Shown here piece by piece: positions 50,772 to 62,403 of a DNA stretch of 64,000 bases; within the stretch, counting starts at the first letter, position 1; each line of letters starts with the position of its first letter. A program made the translations under genes and the position numbers. Source of the DNA: Acidobacteriota bacterium (GTDB taxonomy: Bacteria; Acidobacteriota; Thermoanaerobaculia; Gp7-AA8); contig JAJPHC010000013.1 of NCBI GenBank assembly GCA_021325515.1, forward strand, positions 312,001-376,000, written 5' to 3'. A model generated the notes under the pieces. That model did not search any database and was not told where the DNA came from. It saw only the letters and a program-made list of their open reading frames with translations.

Positions 50772-53700
50772 TTTTCCCATCCTTAAACATTTTCGGGACC
50801 GCCTGGCTGTCCTTATTTTGTGTGCGATGGCACTGTGCGTTACACGTGCGTTTGCACAGACGATCTCCACGTTCGCTGGTGGTGGCAGCATCGAAGGGCG
50901 CGCGGCGACAGCTACGAGCATCGTTCCCGCGGGAATGACCGTTGCGCCGGACGGCACGCTGATCATCGCCGATGCCTTCAACAATCGAGTCGTGCGGATT
51001 GCGAACGGGAACATCAGTACAGTTGCTGGTAACGGCGCGTTGGGTGGTTTGGGCGACGGAGGACGTGCGACCGATGCCGAGCTCTCTGCACCTACGGCAG
51101 TCACGTACGATTCCCTCGGAAAACTGTACATCGCAGAACGTGACGGCAACCGCATTCGTGTCATCTCGAACGGTGTCATCTCGACCTGCGCCGGGCGCGG
51201 CACGCGCGGCTATTCGGGCGACGGCGGCAAAGCGGCGGAGGCGCAGTTCAACGCCCCTGCCGGATTGGCCTTCATCGATGGTGTCCTGTATGTGGCCGAC
51301 AGCGGCAACAACCGTGTGAGGAGAATCGACGCTGCGGGAAACGTAACGACGATCGCCGGTTCGGGCAACGCGAGCTACTCCGGCGATGGTGGACTCGCGA
51401 CGGCGGCGAGCCTCAATACTCCACAGAGTCTCGCGTTCGACGGAAACGGTGGTCTACTCGTCGCCGACAGCGGCAATAACCGCGTGCGACGGGTCGATCT
51501 GAAGTCGGGCCTGATCGACTTGCTTGCGGGGAATGGTGCGGCTTCGTTCTCGGGGGACGACAGGCCTGCGTCCGAGGCGTCGCTGCATCTTGCGGGAAGC
51601 GGTGCAATCGGATTGATTGCAGGTGTGGCTGCCGACAAAGCAGGCAACGTTTTCGTTGCCGACACGTTCAACTCCCGCGTGCGTCGCATCGACGCGGCGA
51701 CAAGGACCATCACAACCATTGCCGGCGATGGGACCTTCTGCTGCACGGCGAAGGGCGCTTTGCCGACGAGTACATCCTTCGGCTGGCCCACCGGACTTGC
51801 GATCGATCCATCCGGAACCGTCATCGTTGGTGTGCGCGCGGACGCGCTCGTACTCGCGGTGAGAGGAACCGTCGATGTCGTCGGTGGCAACCAGTCGATC
51901 GATGACATCGGCGACGGAATGCCTGCTACGGAGACGACGCTCAGTCAGCCAGCGGGCCTCCTTTTTGACCGCGCCGGCAATCTCTTGATCAGTGACAAGT
52001 TCAATTACCGCGTCCGCCGTGTGTCCGCGGCGTCGCACAAGATGGAGCCGGTCGCTGGCGCCGGTGGCCCGGCAGCGTACGCCGGCGATGGCGGTCCGGC
52101 GCTGCAGGCGAAGCTGTTTCAGCCGGACGGTCTGGCGATCGATGCACAGGGGAATCTCTACATTGCCGATGCGAACAATAATCGCGTTAGACGAGTGGCG
52201 ACGAACGGCATCATCTCGACGATTGCGGGCGAAGGTTCGAGTGGGGAATTCGGCGACAATGGTCCTGCCGCAAGTGCCGCGCTCAATACGGCGTCCGTTG
52301 GTGCTGCGGGTCTGGCGATCGATCCCAATGGTGATCTCGTCATCTCCGACTCCGGCAATAATCGTGTGCGGAAAGTCAGTCTCGCCAGCGGCATCATCAC
52401 CACGATTGCAGGTAATGGCGTCGCGGGCTACACGGGCGACAACGTCCCCGCGACGAGTGCATCGTTGAATCATCCGATCGGACTGGCGTATGACAGCGAA
52501 GGAAACCTGTTCATCGCGGACCGCGACAATCACCGCATCCGGAAGGTGACGCCAGCCGGCACGATCTCGACCGTCGCTGGCACCGGGGTGGCGGGATTCA
52601 GCGGCGATGCGGGGCCGGCAACGTCGGCGATGCTGAATCGTCCTTCCGATGTTCGCATCGCTACAAACGGGGATCTCTACATTGCCGATACGTTGAACTC
52701 ACGGATCCGGAGAGTGACCGCCGGCGTGATTGCAACGATCGCCGGCAGCTCACTCGTCGGTAATTACGCCGGTGACGGTGCGCGCGCGACAGCGGCAGGC
52801 CTCGACCTCCCAACGTCGATCGCCATTGATCAAGCCGGGAACGTCTACATTGCCGATTCTGCGTCGAAGCGAGTACGCGTCGTGACGTCCACATGTGTGC
52901 CGGTGGCTGCGCCAGCGCTCCTCGAGCCGGCGAACGGCGCGTCCGTGTCCGCGGCTCCCGCGTTGACGTGGAGCGCCGTCTCAGGCGCGCTGTCGTACGA
53001 CTTGTATGTCGACACCGTGTCGCCCCCCGCGAAGATCGTGGCCACGATTCCATCGAAGGGTGCGACGACTTACTCGTCCACTGCACCAGTGACGGCGGAC
53101 GGCGTCTATTACTGGATGGTCGCAGGCAATGGTGATGCGACATGCGTCGCGTCGCGGACGCCGTCGCCCGTGCAGTCGTTCACGATTCGATCGACTGCCA
53201 ATGGGATTGGTCCGGCCGGCGGTACTGTCACCACGACGGATGGAGACCAGATCCAGGTTCCTGCCGGAGCGCTCACCAGCTCGGCACCGGTGTCGATTAC
53301 ACCCGTCGCGCAGGCGAAGGTCGAACAGGACGCGGACTTCGCGTTCGCCGACTTTGATCTGAGCTTCATCAAAGCATTCGACATTCACATCGGATCGACG
53401 CTCGTGAAGCCCGCCTCATTGTCCATCGTGGATGCTGTCGGAGGGCACAGCGGCTCGCTCATGCTTCTGCGTTGGTCGAGAGATGTCGATGGTGACGGCG
53501 ACCCTGGATTCATCTTCACAGACATGGCCGCTGTCAGCGGGAATCGGTTGATCGCCGCGGGATCGAGTGACTATCCAGGGCTGACACAAGACGGCACGTA
53601 TGTCGTGGTTGAGTCGGCGACTCCGATAGGGTTCGTGGATGGAAGAATCATCGATCGTTCCGGGAATCCGCTGCCCGGCGCAGCCATCACCAGCTTCATG

Positions 53701-56208
53701 CTGCCAATCGTCTACGCCAGCGCGACTTCCGATGGCTCCTATACGCTTCCCGTCCTGGTATCGGCGAGTGGACGGCAGAGGGCGGTCCGTTCGGAGAGTC
53801 CATCACCGCCATTCTGGGTCGTAACGCTAGGCGCACACGCCACGAAAACAGGCTACGGCGTAGTGATTGCGCCAATGCCCGGGCCTGGAAAGCATGTCCG
53901 TGGGCCCGACTCAACGCCCGACCAGAGTGCCACTGTCCTTGCGGAAATAGGATGTTCAACAGAGACGGTCGAGCGGATCAACAAGCTGTCGGAGAGCGTG
54001 CTCGGGAAGGTGATCGAGTTCCTCAAGGATGTTGAATACGAGCCAGTGAAGTTCGATGAGCCGTCGAGTGTGGTGCTCGACTGCACCCAGCCGGACGCAC
54101 GGCTCGAAGCGAACCTGGAGCGGCAGGAAGAGGTCGCAAAAAAGACGATAAGTGACCGCCTGAAGAACTACTCATTCGCCGCAATCAAGCAGATCGCGCC
54201 ATTTTTCAAGCTGGACTTAAAGCTCGACCTTAAGAGCGTCGACGATCTCATTGCTTTCATCTGGAGCAAGACCGTTCCGCAATTCGTTACGGACGCGACG
54301 TCGATTTCCGGCGACCATAAACGACTGACGATAGATTTGTTTGCCTCCAGTGATGGTGGCCCGGCAGCCGTAGACGCAACGATCGTCTTTATCGGCGTGG
54401 GAGCCGAACTGACATATGAAGTGCAGGTCAACGCCACGCCCTCGACGCCGACACGTTGTCAATTAACGTTGAAGCGTCAGGTGAAAATACCATTCCGGGA
54501 TCTCGAATCCTTCGTCGATGCCGTCAAAGTGCGCCTGATTCCTGTAGGGCCCGGTTCAGTCAGGGTTACAGGCCTGAACCGCGGTTGTATCCCGCAGATT
54601 GAGTTCGCTGCGACGCCTCCGCTGATCGCTCGCGGCGGAATTTCGACACTCACCTGGTCTGTCACGAACGCGATCGGAAACCGTGTGTCCATCTCGGGCC
54701 TGGGGGACCGGCCGGCGAATGGATTCGAGAACGTATCTCCTCAGGTGACCACCGATTACGTGCTGACCGCGAGGGGGCGCGACAAGACGGTGAGCAAGAC
54801 GGCGACTGTGACGGTCGCTGCCCCTCCCACGGCGAGCCTCTCCGCGTTTCCCGGGACGATCAAGCCGGGACAGAAGTCGACGTTGACATGGATTACGACT
54901 GGCGCGACTTCCATCGCGATCGACGATCTGCCAGTACAACAAGTACCCGATGGCTTTATCGACGTCATGCCGGCGCAGACGACGACGTATACGCTTACGG
55001 CCCGCGGACCCGGCGGCGTTGCGACGGCGACGGCCACGATCTATGTCGAAGACGTTCCGCCGCCAGTGATTCAATTCGAGGCAAATCCACAGACGGTTTC
55101 GCCGGGCCAACCGGCGCTGCTGTCATGGACGACGACCTATGCGACAGCGGTCGCGATCACCGGTTTGGGCTCCCAACCGCTGAATGGCAGCGTCACGGTA
55201 GTTCCTGAAACGACGAGCAGCTACACGCTGTCAGCAACCGGACCGGGAGGCTCGTCGTTCGCAACCGTGCAAGTGACCGTTGCATCCATTGGCGTGCCGG
55301 TAATTTCGTCGTTCACGGCGGACCCGCAGGTCATCAGTCCCGGGCAGTCGTCGACATTGCGGTGGAGCACCACGGATACCGTCTCCGTCGCGATCAGCGG
55401 CGTCGGTTCCGGGCTGCCGGCGACCGGCTCGGCAACGGTGTTCCCGAACGTGACGACGACCTACACGCTGATCGCTACGGGCAAAGACGGTTCATCGACC
55501 CAGGCCAGCAGGACCGTCACCGTTGGCCAGACGAGCTCGAAGCCGCAGATCCTCAGTTTTGCGGCGAATCCACCGTCGATCAATGCCGGCCAGTCGAGTC
55601 GTCTGAGCTGGACTACCGCCAACGCTGCATCGGCCTATATCACGGGCGTCGGCAATGTGCCCGTGAACGGATATGTCGACGTACGCCCATCCACCACGAC
55701 GGCCTATTCGCTGACGATCAGCGGTTTCGACGGCAGTATCGTGCGCGACACCATCAACGTTACCGTGTCGGGCTCTTCGAATCAGGGCACGTACACCGGT
55801 TCGTTCAGCGGAACGACCACGATGACCAAGGGCGGGAGCGGCACGTGGGGCTGCCATTGGCGCTATACGGTCAGCGGTTCGGTAACCGCGAACGTGACCG
55901 GCAGCGGCCCTTACGGCGGCACCTTCACTTCGACCGGAACAGGCTCGGGTCCTCTGATTCAGCCTTCATCCGTGACCTGTGCGCCGCAGACGAGCCAGGC
56001 ATTCACCGTTACGGGTTCAATCTCCGGAAATTCGGGATCGATCACGGCGAGCGGAACAGACGCGAACGGGGGGTCGTACACGTTTTCCAACGGTACCTTC
56101 AGCAATGGAACCCTCACCGGTACTCTAACCATCAGTTGCAGCTGCTTTGAATCTCCGATCGTGACGACAGTCGTTCTTACCAAGGGAGGATCGGTCGGAC
56201 AGCCGTAG
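50743..56208 (+). CDS. Giant secreted protein: twelve NHL-type repeats, FN3-like, ZU5-like and five Ig-like repeats
   Basis: About 1820 residues. A signal peptide (LAVLILCAMALCVTRAFAQ) leads to twelve NHL-type units of about 50-60 residues (to roughly 52890), with the pattern xTIAGxGxxGxxGDGGPA...GLAxDxxGNLYIADxxNxRVRxV summarised here. Then come an FN3-like domain (52.9-53.2 kb), a ZU5-like GGTVTTTDGDQIQVPAGAL segment, a helical region (54.0-54.3 kb), five Ig-like repeats (54.6-55.8 kb, each with LTWxxTxA) and a Gly/Ser/Thr-rich end. Start uncertain: TTG 50743 is the first in-frame start giving a signal peptide, but it coincides with the promoter, so ATC 50779, CTG 50803 or TTG 50818 are possible. 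Function unknown; adhesion or carbohydrate binding is plausible. Confidence 0.8.
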   Translation: MTRRRDASRIFPILKHFRDRLAVLILCAMALCVTRAFAQTISTFAGGGSIEGRAATATSIVPAGMTVAPDGTLIIADAFNNRVVRIANGNISTVAGNGALGGLGDGGRATDAELSAPTAVTYDSLGKLYIAERDGNRIRVISNGVISTCAGRGTRGYSGDGGKAAEAQFNAPAGLAFIDGVLYVADSGNNRVRRIDAAGNVTTIAGSGNASYSGDGGLATAASLNTPQSLAFDGNGGLLVADSGNNRVRRVDLKSGLIDLLAGNGAASFSGDDRPASEASLHLAGSGAIGLIAGVAADKAGNVFVADTFNSRVRRIDAATRTITTIAGDGTFCCTAKGALPTSTSFGWPTGLAIDPSGTVIVGVRADALVLAVRGTVDVVGGNQSIDDIGDGMPATETTLSQPAGLLFDRAGNLLISDKFNYRVRRVSAASHKMEPVAGAGGPAAYAGDGGPALQAKLFQPDGLAIDAQGNLYIADANNNRVRRVATNGIISTIAGEGSSGEFGDNGPAASAALNTASVGAAGLAIDPNGDLVISDSGNNRVRKVSLASGIITTIAGNGVAGYTGDNVPATSASLNHPIGLAYDSEGNLFIADRDNHRIRKVTPAGTISTVAGTGVAGFSGDAGPATSAMLNRPSDVRIATNGDLYIADTLNSRIRRVTAGVIATIAGSSLVGNYAGDGARATAAGLDLPTSIAIDQAGNVYIADSASKRVRVVTSTCVPVAAPALLEPANGASVSAAPALTWSAVSGALSYDLYVDTVSPPAKIVATIPSKGATTYSSTAPVTADGVYYWMVAGNGDATCVASRTPSPVQSFTIRSTANGIGPAGGTVTTTDGDQIQVPAGALTSSAPVSITPVAQAKVEQDADFAFADFDLSFIKAFDIHIGSTLVKPASLSIVDAVGGHSGSLMLLRWSRDVDGDGDPGFIFTDMAAVSGNRLIAAGSSDYPGLTQDGTYVVVESATPIGFVDGRIIDRSGNPLPGAAITSFMLPIVYASATSDGSYTLPVLVSASGRQRAVRSESPSPPFWVVTLGAHATKTGYGVVIAPMPGPGKHVRGPDSTPDQSATVLAEIGCSTETVERINKLSESVLGKVIEFLKDVEYEPVKFDEPSSVVLDCTQPDARLEANLERQEEVAKKTISDRLKNYSFAAIKQIAPFFKLDLKLDLKSVDDLIAFIWSKTVPQFVTDATSISGDHKRLTIDLFASSDGGPAAVDATIVFIGVGAELTYEVQVNATPSTPTRCQLTLKRQVKIPFRDLESFVDAVKVRLIPVGPGSVRVTGLNRGCIPQIEFAATPPLIARGGISTLTWSVTNAIGNRVSISGLGDRPANGFENVSPQVTTDYVLTARGRDKTVSKTATVTVAAPPTASLSAFPGTIKPGQKSTLTWITTGATSIAIDDLPVQQVPDGFIDVMPAQTTTYTLTARGPGGVATATATIYVEDVPPPVIQFEANPQTVSPGQPALLSWTTTYATAVAITGLGSQPLNGSVTVVPETTSSYTLSATGPGGSSFATVQVTVASIGVPVISSFTADPQVISPGQSSTLRWSTTDTVSVAISGVGSGLPATGSATVFPNVTTTYTLIATGKDGSSTQASRTVTVGQTSSKPQILSFAANPPSINAGQSSRLSWTTANAASAYITGVGNVPVNGYVDVRPSTTTAYSLTISGFDGSIVRDTINVTVSGSSNQGTYTGSFSGTTTMTKGGSGTWGCHWRYTVSGSVTANVTGSGPYGGTFTSTGTGSGPLIQPSSVTCAPQTSQAFTVTGSISGNSGSITASGTDANGGSYTFSNGTFSNGTLTGTLTISCSCFESPIVTTVVLTKGGSVGQP

Positions 56209-57105
56209 CTACTCTGCCAGCCCGTCGCGCAACCCTCGCAGGTAGTGCTCGCGCATCAGCGTCTCGAACGCGTGATTGTTCGCGAGAAACCGGAATCGCT
56301 CACCCATGCGTGCCCGGCGGCGCATCCGCGCCAGCTGCTTCTCATCGGCCAGTTTCCGCGTCTCGAGCTCATGGACGCCGAGGAAGTGACCGAGCTCGGG
56401 ATGCTTGCTGTAGAAGATCGCGCCCGACTTGCCGACGGTGTACTGCCGCTTCGCGAAGGAGTCGATCGTCATCGGATGGTGATGCCGCGTGACCGCTTTC
56501 GCGTTGTAGCGAATCTTCAGGCCGAGATGATCGAGCCGGTAGGCGAGCTCGATGTCCTCCCACGCCGCCGATGGGAACGTCGTGTCGAACGGATGATCGG
56601 TCAGCAGTTGCCGGTCGATCGAGATGTTCGATGTGTAGAAGAAGTTGTACGGGATGATCTCGCCATCCCTAATCAGCTTGTAGCCGAATTGCAGACCGTA
56701 GTCGTTGATGTAATCCATGAACGCGGTGACGCGCCCGCCCTGCGGCCAGCCGGTGTAGCCGAGGCAGGCGAGCAGCGGATCGTCGTTGGACTCGCGATGA
56801 ATGCGCGCATGCTCCGCGAGAAAGCGCGGCTCGGGCACGGTGTCATCGCCGATGAAGATGACGAACTTTCCCTTCGCCAGCGACACGCCGTGATTGCGTG
56901 CGCGTCCCGGCCCGCCATTGGGCTGCGTACGAAACGCAATCCCTTTTCGCTGCGACATCACCCGCTCGGTATCGTCCTTCGAGCCGTCGTTGATGACGAT
57001 GACCTCGAACTCCGGCGCATCCTGTTGTGCCTCGAGCGCATCGAGCACACGAAGCAGCATATCGAGCCGGTTGTATGTCGGAACGACGACCGAGAAGTAG
57101 GGCAT
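56209..57105 (-). CDS. Family 2 glycosyltransferase
   Basis: 298 residues from ATG 57105. GT-A fold with YFSVVVPTYNRLDMLLRVLD at the N-terminus, VIVINDGSKDDT, the metal-binding FIGDDTVPEP and a TFPSAAWEDIELAYRLDHLG acceptor block. The C-terminus is basic. It would add a sugar to a surface polysaccharide or lipid carrier; donor and acceptor cannot be read. It shares a bidirectional -10 with the divergent PRAI-like gene, and its stop is next to that of the giant protein. Confidence 0.9.
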   Translation of the reverse strand: MPYFSVVVPTYNRLDMLLRVLDALEAQQDAPEFEVIVINDGSKDDTERVMSQRKGIAFRTQPNGGPGRARNHGVSLAKGKFVIFIGDDTVPEPRFLAEHARIHRESNDDPLLACLGYTGWPQGGRVTAFMDYINDYGLQFGYKLIRDGEIIPYNFFYTSNISIDRQLLTDHPFDTTFPSAAWEDIELAYRLDHLGLKIRYNAKAVTRHHHPMTIDSFAKRQYTVGKSGAIFYSKHPELGHFLGVHELETRKLADEKQLARMRRRARMGERFRFLANNHAFETLMREHYLRGLRDGLAE

Positions 57106-57115
57106 GAACGGGTTC

Positions 57116-57125
57116 AGTCTATCCT
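57116..57125. promoter_or_regulatory. Bidirectional -10 element (AGTCTATCCT)
   Basis: TAGACT on the minus strand (57121-57116) is 10 bases from ATG 57105, and TATCCT on the plus strand (57120-57125) is 9 bases from ATG 57135. They share the TA, exactly as at 20996-21005, and the first half AGTCTA is identical. Confidence 0.5.
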
Positions 57126-57134
57126 TTCGCAATC

Positions 57135-57785
57135 ATGATTCCGCGCGTCAAGATCTGCTGCATTGCGTCCGTCGACGAAGCCTGGATGGCCATTCGCGCC
57201 GGCGCTTCTGCGCTCGGACTCGTCTCCACAATGCCGAGCGGGCCGGGAGTGATTCCCTGGGAACGCATCGAAGAGATCGCGTCGGTTGTGCCGCCTCCGA
57301 TCGCGACATTCCTCCTGACCTGCAGCCAGGACGCGGCCGAGATCGTGGAACAGCAGCGCCGCTGCCGCACGAACACGATCCAGATCTGCGACCGGCTCAC
57401 CGCGGGGACGTATGACGAGATCCGGCGCGGCACGCCGGGTATCTCGCTCGTGCAGGTGATTCACGTCGCCGGCGAGGAGTCGGTGGAGGAGGCGCAGGAA
57501 GTGGCGCGTCATGTCGACGCCCTCCTGCTCGATTCCGGCAATCAGAAGCTCGCGGTGAAAGAGCTCGGCGGCACGGGGCGTACGCACGACTGGACGCTGT
57601 CGCGTCGGATTCGCGAGACGGTCGGTGTGCCGGTCTTTCTCGCCGGCGGACTCACTGCTGCGAATGTGAGGGACGCAGTCGATGCCGTTTCGCCGTTTGG
57701 CCTCGACCTCTGCAGCGGTGTTCGTACGGACGGCGCTCTGGACGAAGTGAAACTGAAGAATTTCTTCGCGGGGATGACGAGCTGA
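57135..57785 (+). CDS. Phosphoribosylanthranilate isomerase-like protein
   Basis: 216 residues with the beta/alpha-barrel pattern of TrpF. Catalytic C8 is in KICCI (KICGI in canonical TrpF), the Asp D133 is in LLLDS, and VFLAGGLTAANV and GLDLCSGVRT are the phosphate-binding loops. No other trp gene is in the window, so a different Amadori-type substrate is possible. It is near fabG and acs but divergent from a glycosyltransferase. The gene ends inside a family C palindrome. Confidence 0.8.
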   Translation: MIPRVKICCIASVDEAWMAIRAGASALGLVSTMPSGPGVIPWERIEEIASVVPPPIATFLLTCSQDAAEIVEQQRRCRTNTIQICDRLTAGTYDEIRRGTPGISLVQVIHVAGEESVEEAQEVARHVDALLLDSGNQKLAVKELGGTGRTHDWTLSRRIRETVGVPVFLAGGLTAANVRDAVDAVSPFGLDLCSGVRTDGALDEVKLKNFFAGMTS

Positions 57786-57794
57786 GAGCTCGTC
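57776..57794. repeat. Palindromic repeat, family C, between trpF-like and fabG
   Basis: GACGAGCT - GAG - AGCTCGTC is a perfect 8-bp stem between convergent genes, and the PRAI-like stop lies inside it. Confidence 0.65.
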
Positions 57795-58520
57795 CTACGC
57801 GCTCGCTCCGCCGTCGACGCTCAACACCTGTCCCGTGATTCCGCTCGCATCATCGCTGAGCAGGAACGCGATCGCCGCCGCCACTTCGTCGGCCTTCACC
57901 GCGCGGCGCATCGGGACCTGGCGGATCATCTCGCGCTTCATCTCTTCGTCGAGCGCAGCGACCATGTCGGTATCGACGAGTCCCGGCGCGACACAATTCA
58001 CTCGAATTCCGCTGCGTGCCGTCTCGCGTGCGAGCGAGCGGGTCATGGCGATCATGCCGCCCTTTGCCGCGGAGTAATTCGCCTGGCCGACGACGCCGTG
58101 CAGTCCCGACAACGAAGCGACATTGACGATCGCGCCGCGGCGCTGCTTCATCATGATGTTGAGCACCGCGCGGACCATGCCGAACGCGCCCGACAGATTC
58201 GTGGCGATCACTTCGTCCCACTGCTCGTCGGTCATGTGGTACGCGAGCGCATCGCGGCGGATGCCGGCGTTGTTGACGAGTGCGTCGATGGCGCCGAAGC
58301 GCGCCGCGACTTCCTCGACGACATCTCTTGCGGCGTCGCGGTTCCGGACGTCGGCATCGCAGGCGAGGATCCGCGCCGGATCCGACGCAACGAAATCCTG
58401 CGCAACATCGCGCGATGAGTTGTAGGTGAACGCGATGTTGTAGCCGTCCATCAGCAGACGCATCGCGGTCACGCGGCCGATGCCGCGCGTGCCGCCGGTG
58501 ATCAGTACCGTTCTGGCCAT
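57795..58520 (-). CDS. fabG: 3-oxoacyl-ACP reductase-like short-chain dehydrogenase
   Basis: 241 residues. NAD(P) motif T-G-G-T-R-G-I-G (8-15), NNAG (83-86), catalytic S136, Y149 and K153 in ANYSAAK, and the PGLVDTDM loop. It is the usual FabG length. It may serve fatty-acid synthesis or a related reduction (for example acetoacetyl-CoA reduction), as it follows acs by 9 bases on the same strand. Confidence 0.88.
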   Translation of the reverse strand: MARTVLITGGTRGIGRVTAMRLLMDGYNIAFTYNSSRDVAQDFVASDPARILACDADVRNRDAARDVVEEVAARFGAIDALVNNAGIRRDALAYHMTDEQWDEVIATNLSGAFGMVRAVLNIMMKQRRGAIVNVASLSGLHGVVGQANYSAAKGGMIAMTRSLARETARSGIRVNCVAPGLVDTDMVAALDEEMKREMIRQVPMRRAVKADEVAAAIAFLLSDDASGITGQVLSVDGGASA

Positions 58521-58529
58521 CGCGCGGCC

Positions 58530-60497
<1,968 letters not shown>

Positions 60498-60506
60498 GAT
60501 CCGCGG

Positions 60507-60512
60507 ATTCTA
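60507..60512 (-). promoter_or_regulatory. -10-like TAGAAT, 9 bases before acs
   Basis: Minus strand, in the context CCGCTAGAATCCGCG, identical to that before the TMTC-like gene. No SD is present. Confidence 0.5.
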
Positions 60513-60533
60513 GCGGCTTGGAATCGGAGACAT

Positions 60534-61703
60534 ATGAAAAAGCTGTTCGGTGGAATCGCTGTGGCCGTCGTTCTTCTTTGCGGTGCGATGTGGGTTGCCG
60601 GAGTCGCGGCGCATCGGGCATTCGATCCGAGACCATGGCCCGCGAATCTCGGTTTGCTCGCCGATGCTCCCGCTCACTTTCCGGATGTCGAGACGAATCC
60701 GGCGGCGCAGGCGCTGACGGAGCTCACACCTCCGCTCGGCTTCAGCATCACGCCGAAACTTCCCGCTCTGCAGCAGCCGAAGGTTGGCAACGACTGGGAA
60801 GCGATCAAGGAGCCGGTCAACAAGTACTTCCACGACGAGCTGGAGCGAACGAATGAGCAGATCGCGCCGCCGCCGGCGAATGTCGCCGCGTATCTCAACG
60901 ATCATCGCGCGCAGATCGATCGCGCCCGCGACCACATTCTCAACGCGGGGCCGATCGTCTGGGTGACGCACTTCAGGATGGGTGCGGATGCACCGCTTCC
61001 GAATCTCCTCGGCCAGATGAATCTGTCGAAGCTCCTGGCGGCGCGCGCGCTCATGAAGGCGAACGCCGGCGATGCGACCGCATGGGACGACCTGCATGCG
61101 ATCTGGCTGCTGGATCGGGAGCTGTGGCAGCGGCCTGAATTGATTTCACAACTGATCGCGCTGGCGGGCGCGCGGATGGTGAATGCGAGCGCCGCGAAGA
61201 TGCCGTTGCCGGCGCCGCAGTGGCTCGCCGAGATCCAGTCGTTCGATTACCGGCAGCATTTCGCAGCCTCGCATCAGGCAGAGGCGTACTTCATGACGCA
61301 CGAATGGAGGAAGGAGCCCGGCAGGTTCAAGGCGCTGCAGAGTCTCTATTTCGAGGTCGCAGCCAGCAGCGCGGCCGAGAAGATGCGTTCTCGCACGAAG
61401 GAGATGATGGAGACATCGAACTGCGATCTGTCGGCGGTCGCTCCGATGCAGCCCGATTCGTGGAACTTTCTCGAGAAGATGGCGCTGCCGAACTTCATCC
61501 CGGCCTGGCAGCGTCTCTATCGCTTCCGCGCGGAACTGGAGGCAACGCGAAATGCACTTGCGATTCGTAGCGGCCAGCGTCCTGCGACGGCGTCCGCGTG
61601 TGCGGACGGAACGTGGGCGGTGACGGCGTCGAGTGCGGTGTTCAGCCGCGAGCTCGCAGTGCCTTCGCAGAGTGTGAAGTATCCGCTCGCGTATCGCCGC
61701 TGA
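60534..61703 (+). CDS. Unknown secreted or membrane-anchored protein, 389 residues
   Basis: ATG 60534 with GGAG (60526-60529) 4 bases upstream. The first 25 residues are a signal peptide or anchor (VAVVLLCGAMWVAGVAA). The rest is soluble and helical, with a conserved-looking block ALMKANAGDATAWDDLHAIWLLDRELW that recalls helical-repeat periplasmic proteins. I know no family. It converges with purQ, with 4 bases between the stops. Confidence 0.65.
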   Translation: MKKLFGGIAVAVVLLCGAMWVAGVAAHRAFDPRPWPANLGLLADAPAHFPDVETNPAAQALTELTPPLGFSITPKLPALQQPKVGNDWEAIKEPVNKYFHDELERTNEQIAPPPANVAAYLNDHRAQIDRARDHILNAGPIVWVTHFRMGADAPLPNLLGQMNLSKLLAARALMKANAGDATAWDDLHAIWLLDRELWQRPELISQLIALAGARMVNASAAKMPLPAPQWLAEIQSFDYRQHFAASHQAEAYFMTHEWRKEPGRFKALQSLYFEVAASSAAEKMRSRTKEMMETSNCDLSAVAPMQPDSWNFLEKMALPNFIPAWQRLYRFRAELEATRNALAIRSGQRPATASACADGTWAVTASSAVFSRELAVPSQSVKYPLAYRR

Positions 61704-61707
61704 CGCG

Positions 61708-62403
61708 TTACACGCGCGCCAGACTCGCGACGATCGACTTGAAGATTCCGAGGCCGTCCGCATTGCCGAGCAGCTCCTCGGAGCATCGCTCGGGATGCGG
61801 CATCATCCCCAGTACATTGCGGGAGGCGTTGCAGATGCCGGCGATGTTGCGCGCCGATCCATTCGGATTCGCTTCACTCGTCATGCGGCCTTCGCCGTCG
61901 CAATAGCGGAAGATCACCTGGCGGTTGCGCTCGAGCTCATCGAGTGTCGCGTCGTCGGCGTAGTAGTTCCCCTCGCCGTGCGCGATCGGCACGCGGAGGA
62001 TCTGCCCGCGCTGCAACTCGGAGGTGAAAGGAGTGTCGGTTTCTTCCGTGCGGAGGAAGACATCGCGGCTGAGGAATCGCAGGTGCTCATTGCGCATCAG
62101 CGCGCCGGGGAGCAGGCCGACCTCGGTGAGAACCTGAAAGCCGTTGCAGATCCCGAACACGAGGCCGCCGTTTGCGGCGTGACGACGGATCGGCTCCATG
62201 ATCGGCGCGAACTTCGCGAGCGCGCCGGCGCGGAGATAGTCGCCGTAAGCGAAGCCGCCGGGGATGATTACGCAGTCTGCGCCTTTGAGGTCCGTCTCCT
62301 TGTGCCACAGCAGTTCGGCCTCGGCGCTGACGACGTTCTTCGCAACGTGCCACGCGTCGTGATCGCAGTTCGAGCCTGGAAGAATGACGATTCCGAATTT
62401 CAT
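61708..62403 (-). CDS. purQ: Phosphoribosylformylglycinamidine synthase subunit PurQ
   Basis: 231 residues. Glutamine amidotransferase with nucleophile C86 in [13 protein letters not shown], a [12 protein letters not shown] oxyanion block and the His/Glu pair in [11 protein letters not shown]. It supplies ammonia to PurL for FGAM synthesis. It is in the same minus-strand operon as purS, with a beta-propeller gene between them that overlaps it by ATGA. purL is not in view. Confidence 0.95.
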   Translation of the reverse strand: MKFGIVILPGSNCDHDAWHVAKNVVSAEAELLWHKETDLKGADCVIIPGGFAYGDYLRAGALAKFAPIMEPIRRHAANGGLVFGICNGFQVLTEVGLLPGALMRNEHLRFLSRDVFLRTEETDTPFTSELQRGQILRVPIAHGEGNYYADDATLDELERNRQVIFRYCDGEGRMTSEANPNGSARNIAGICNASRNVLGMMPHPERCSEELLGNADGLGIFKSIVASLARV

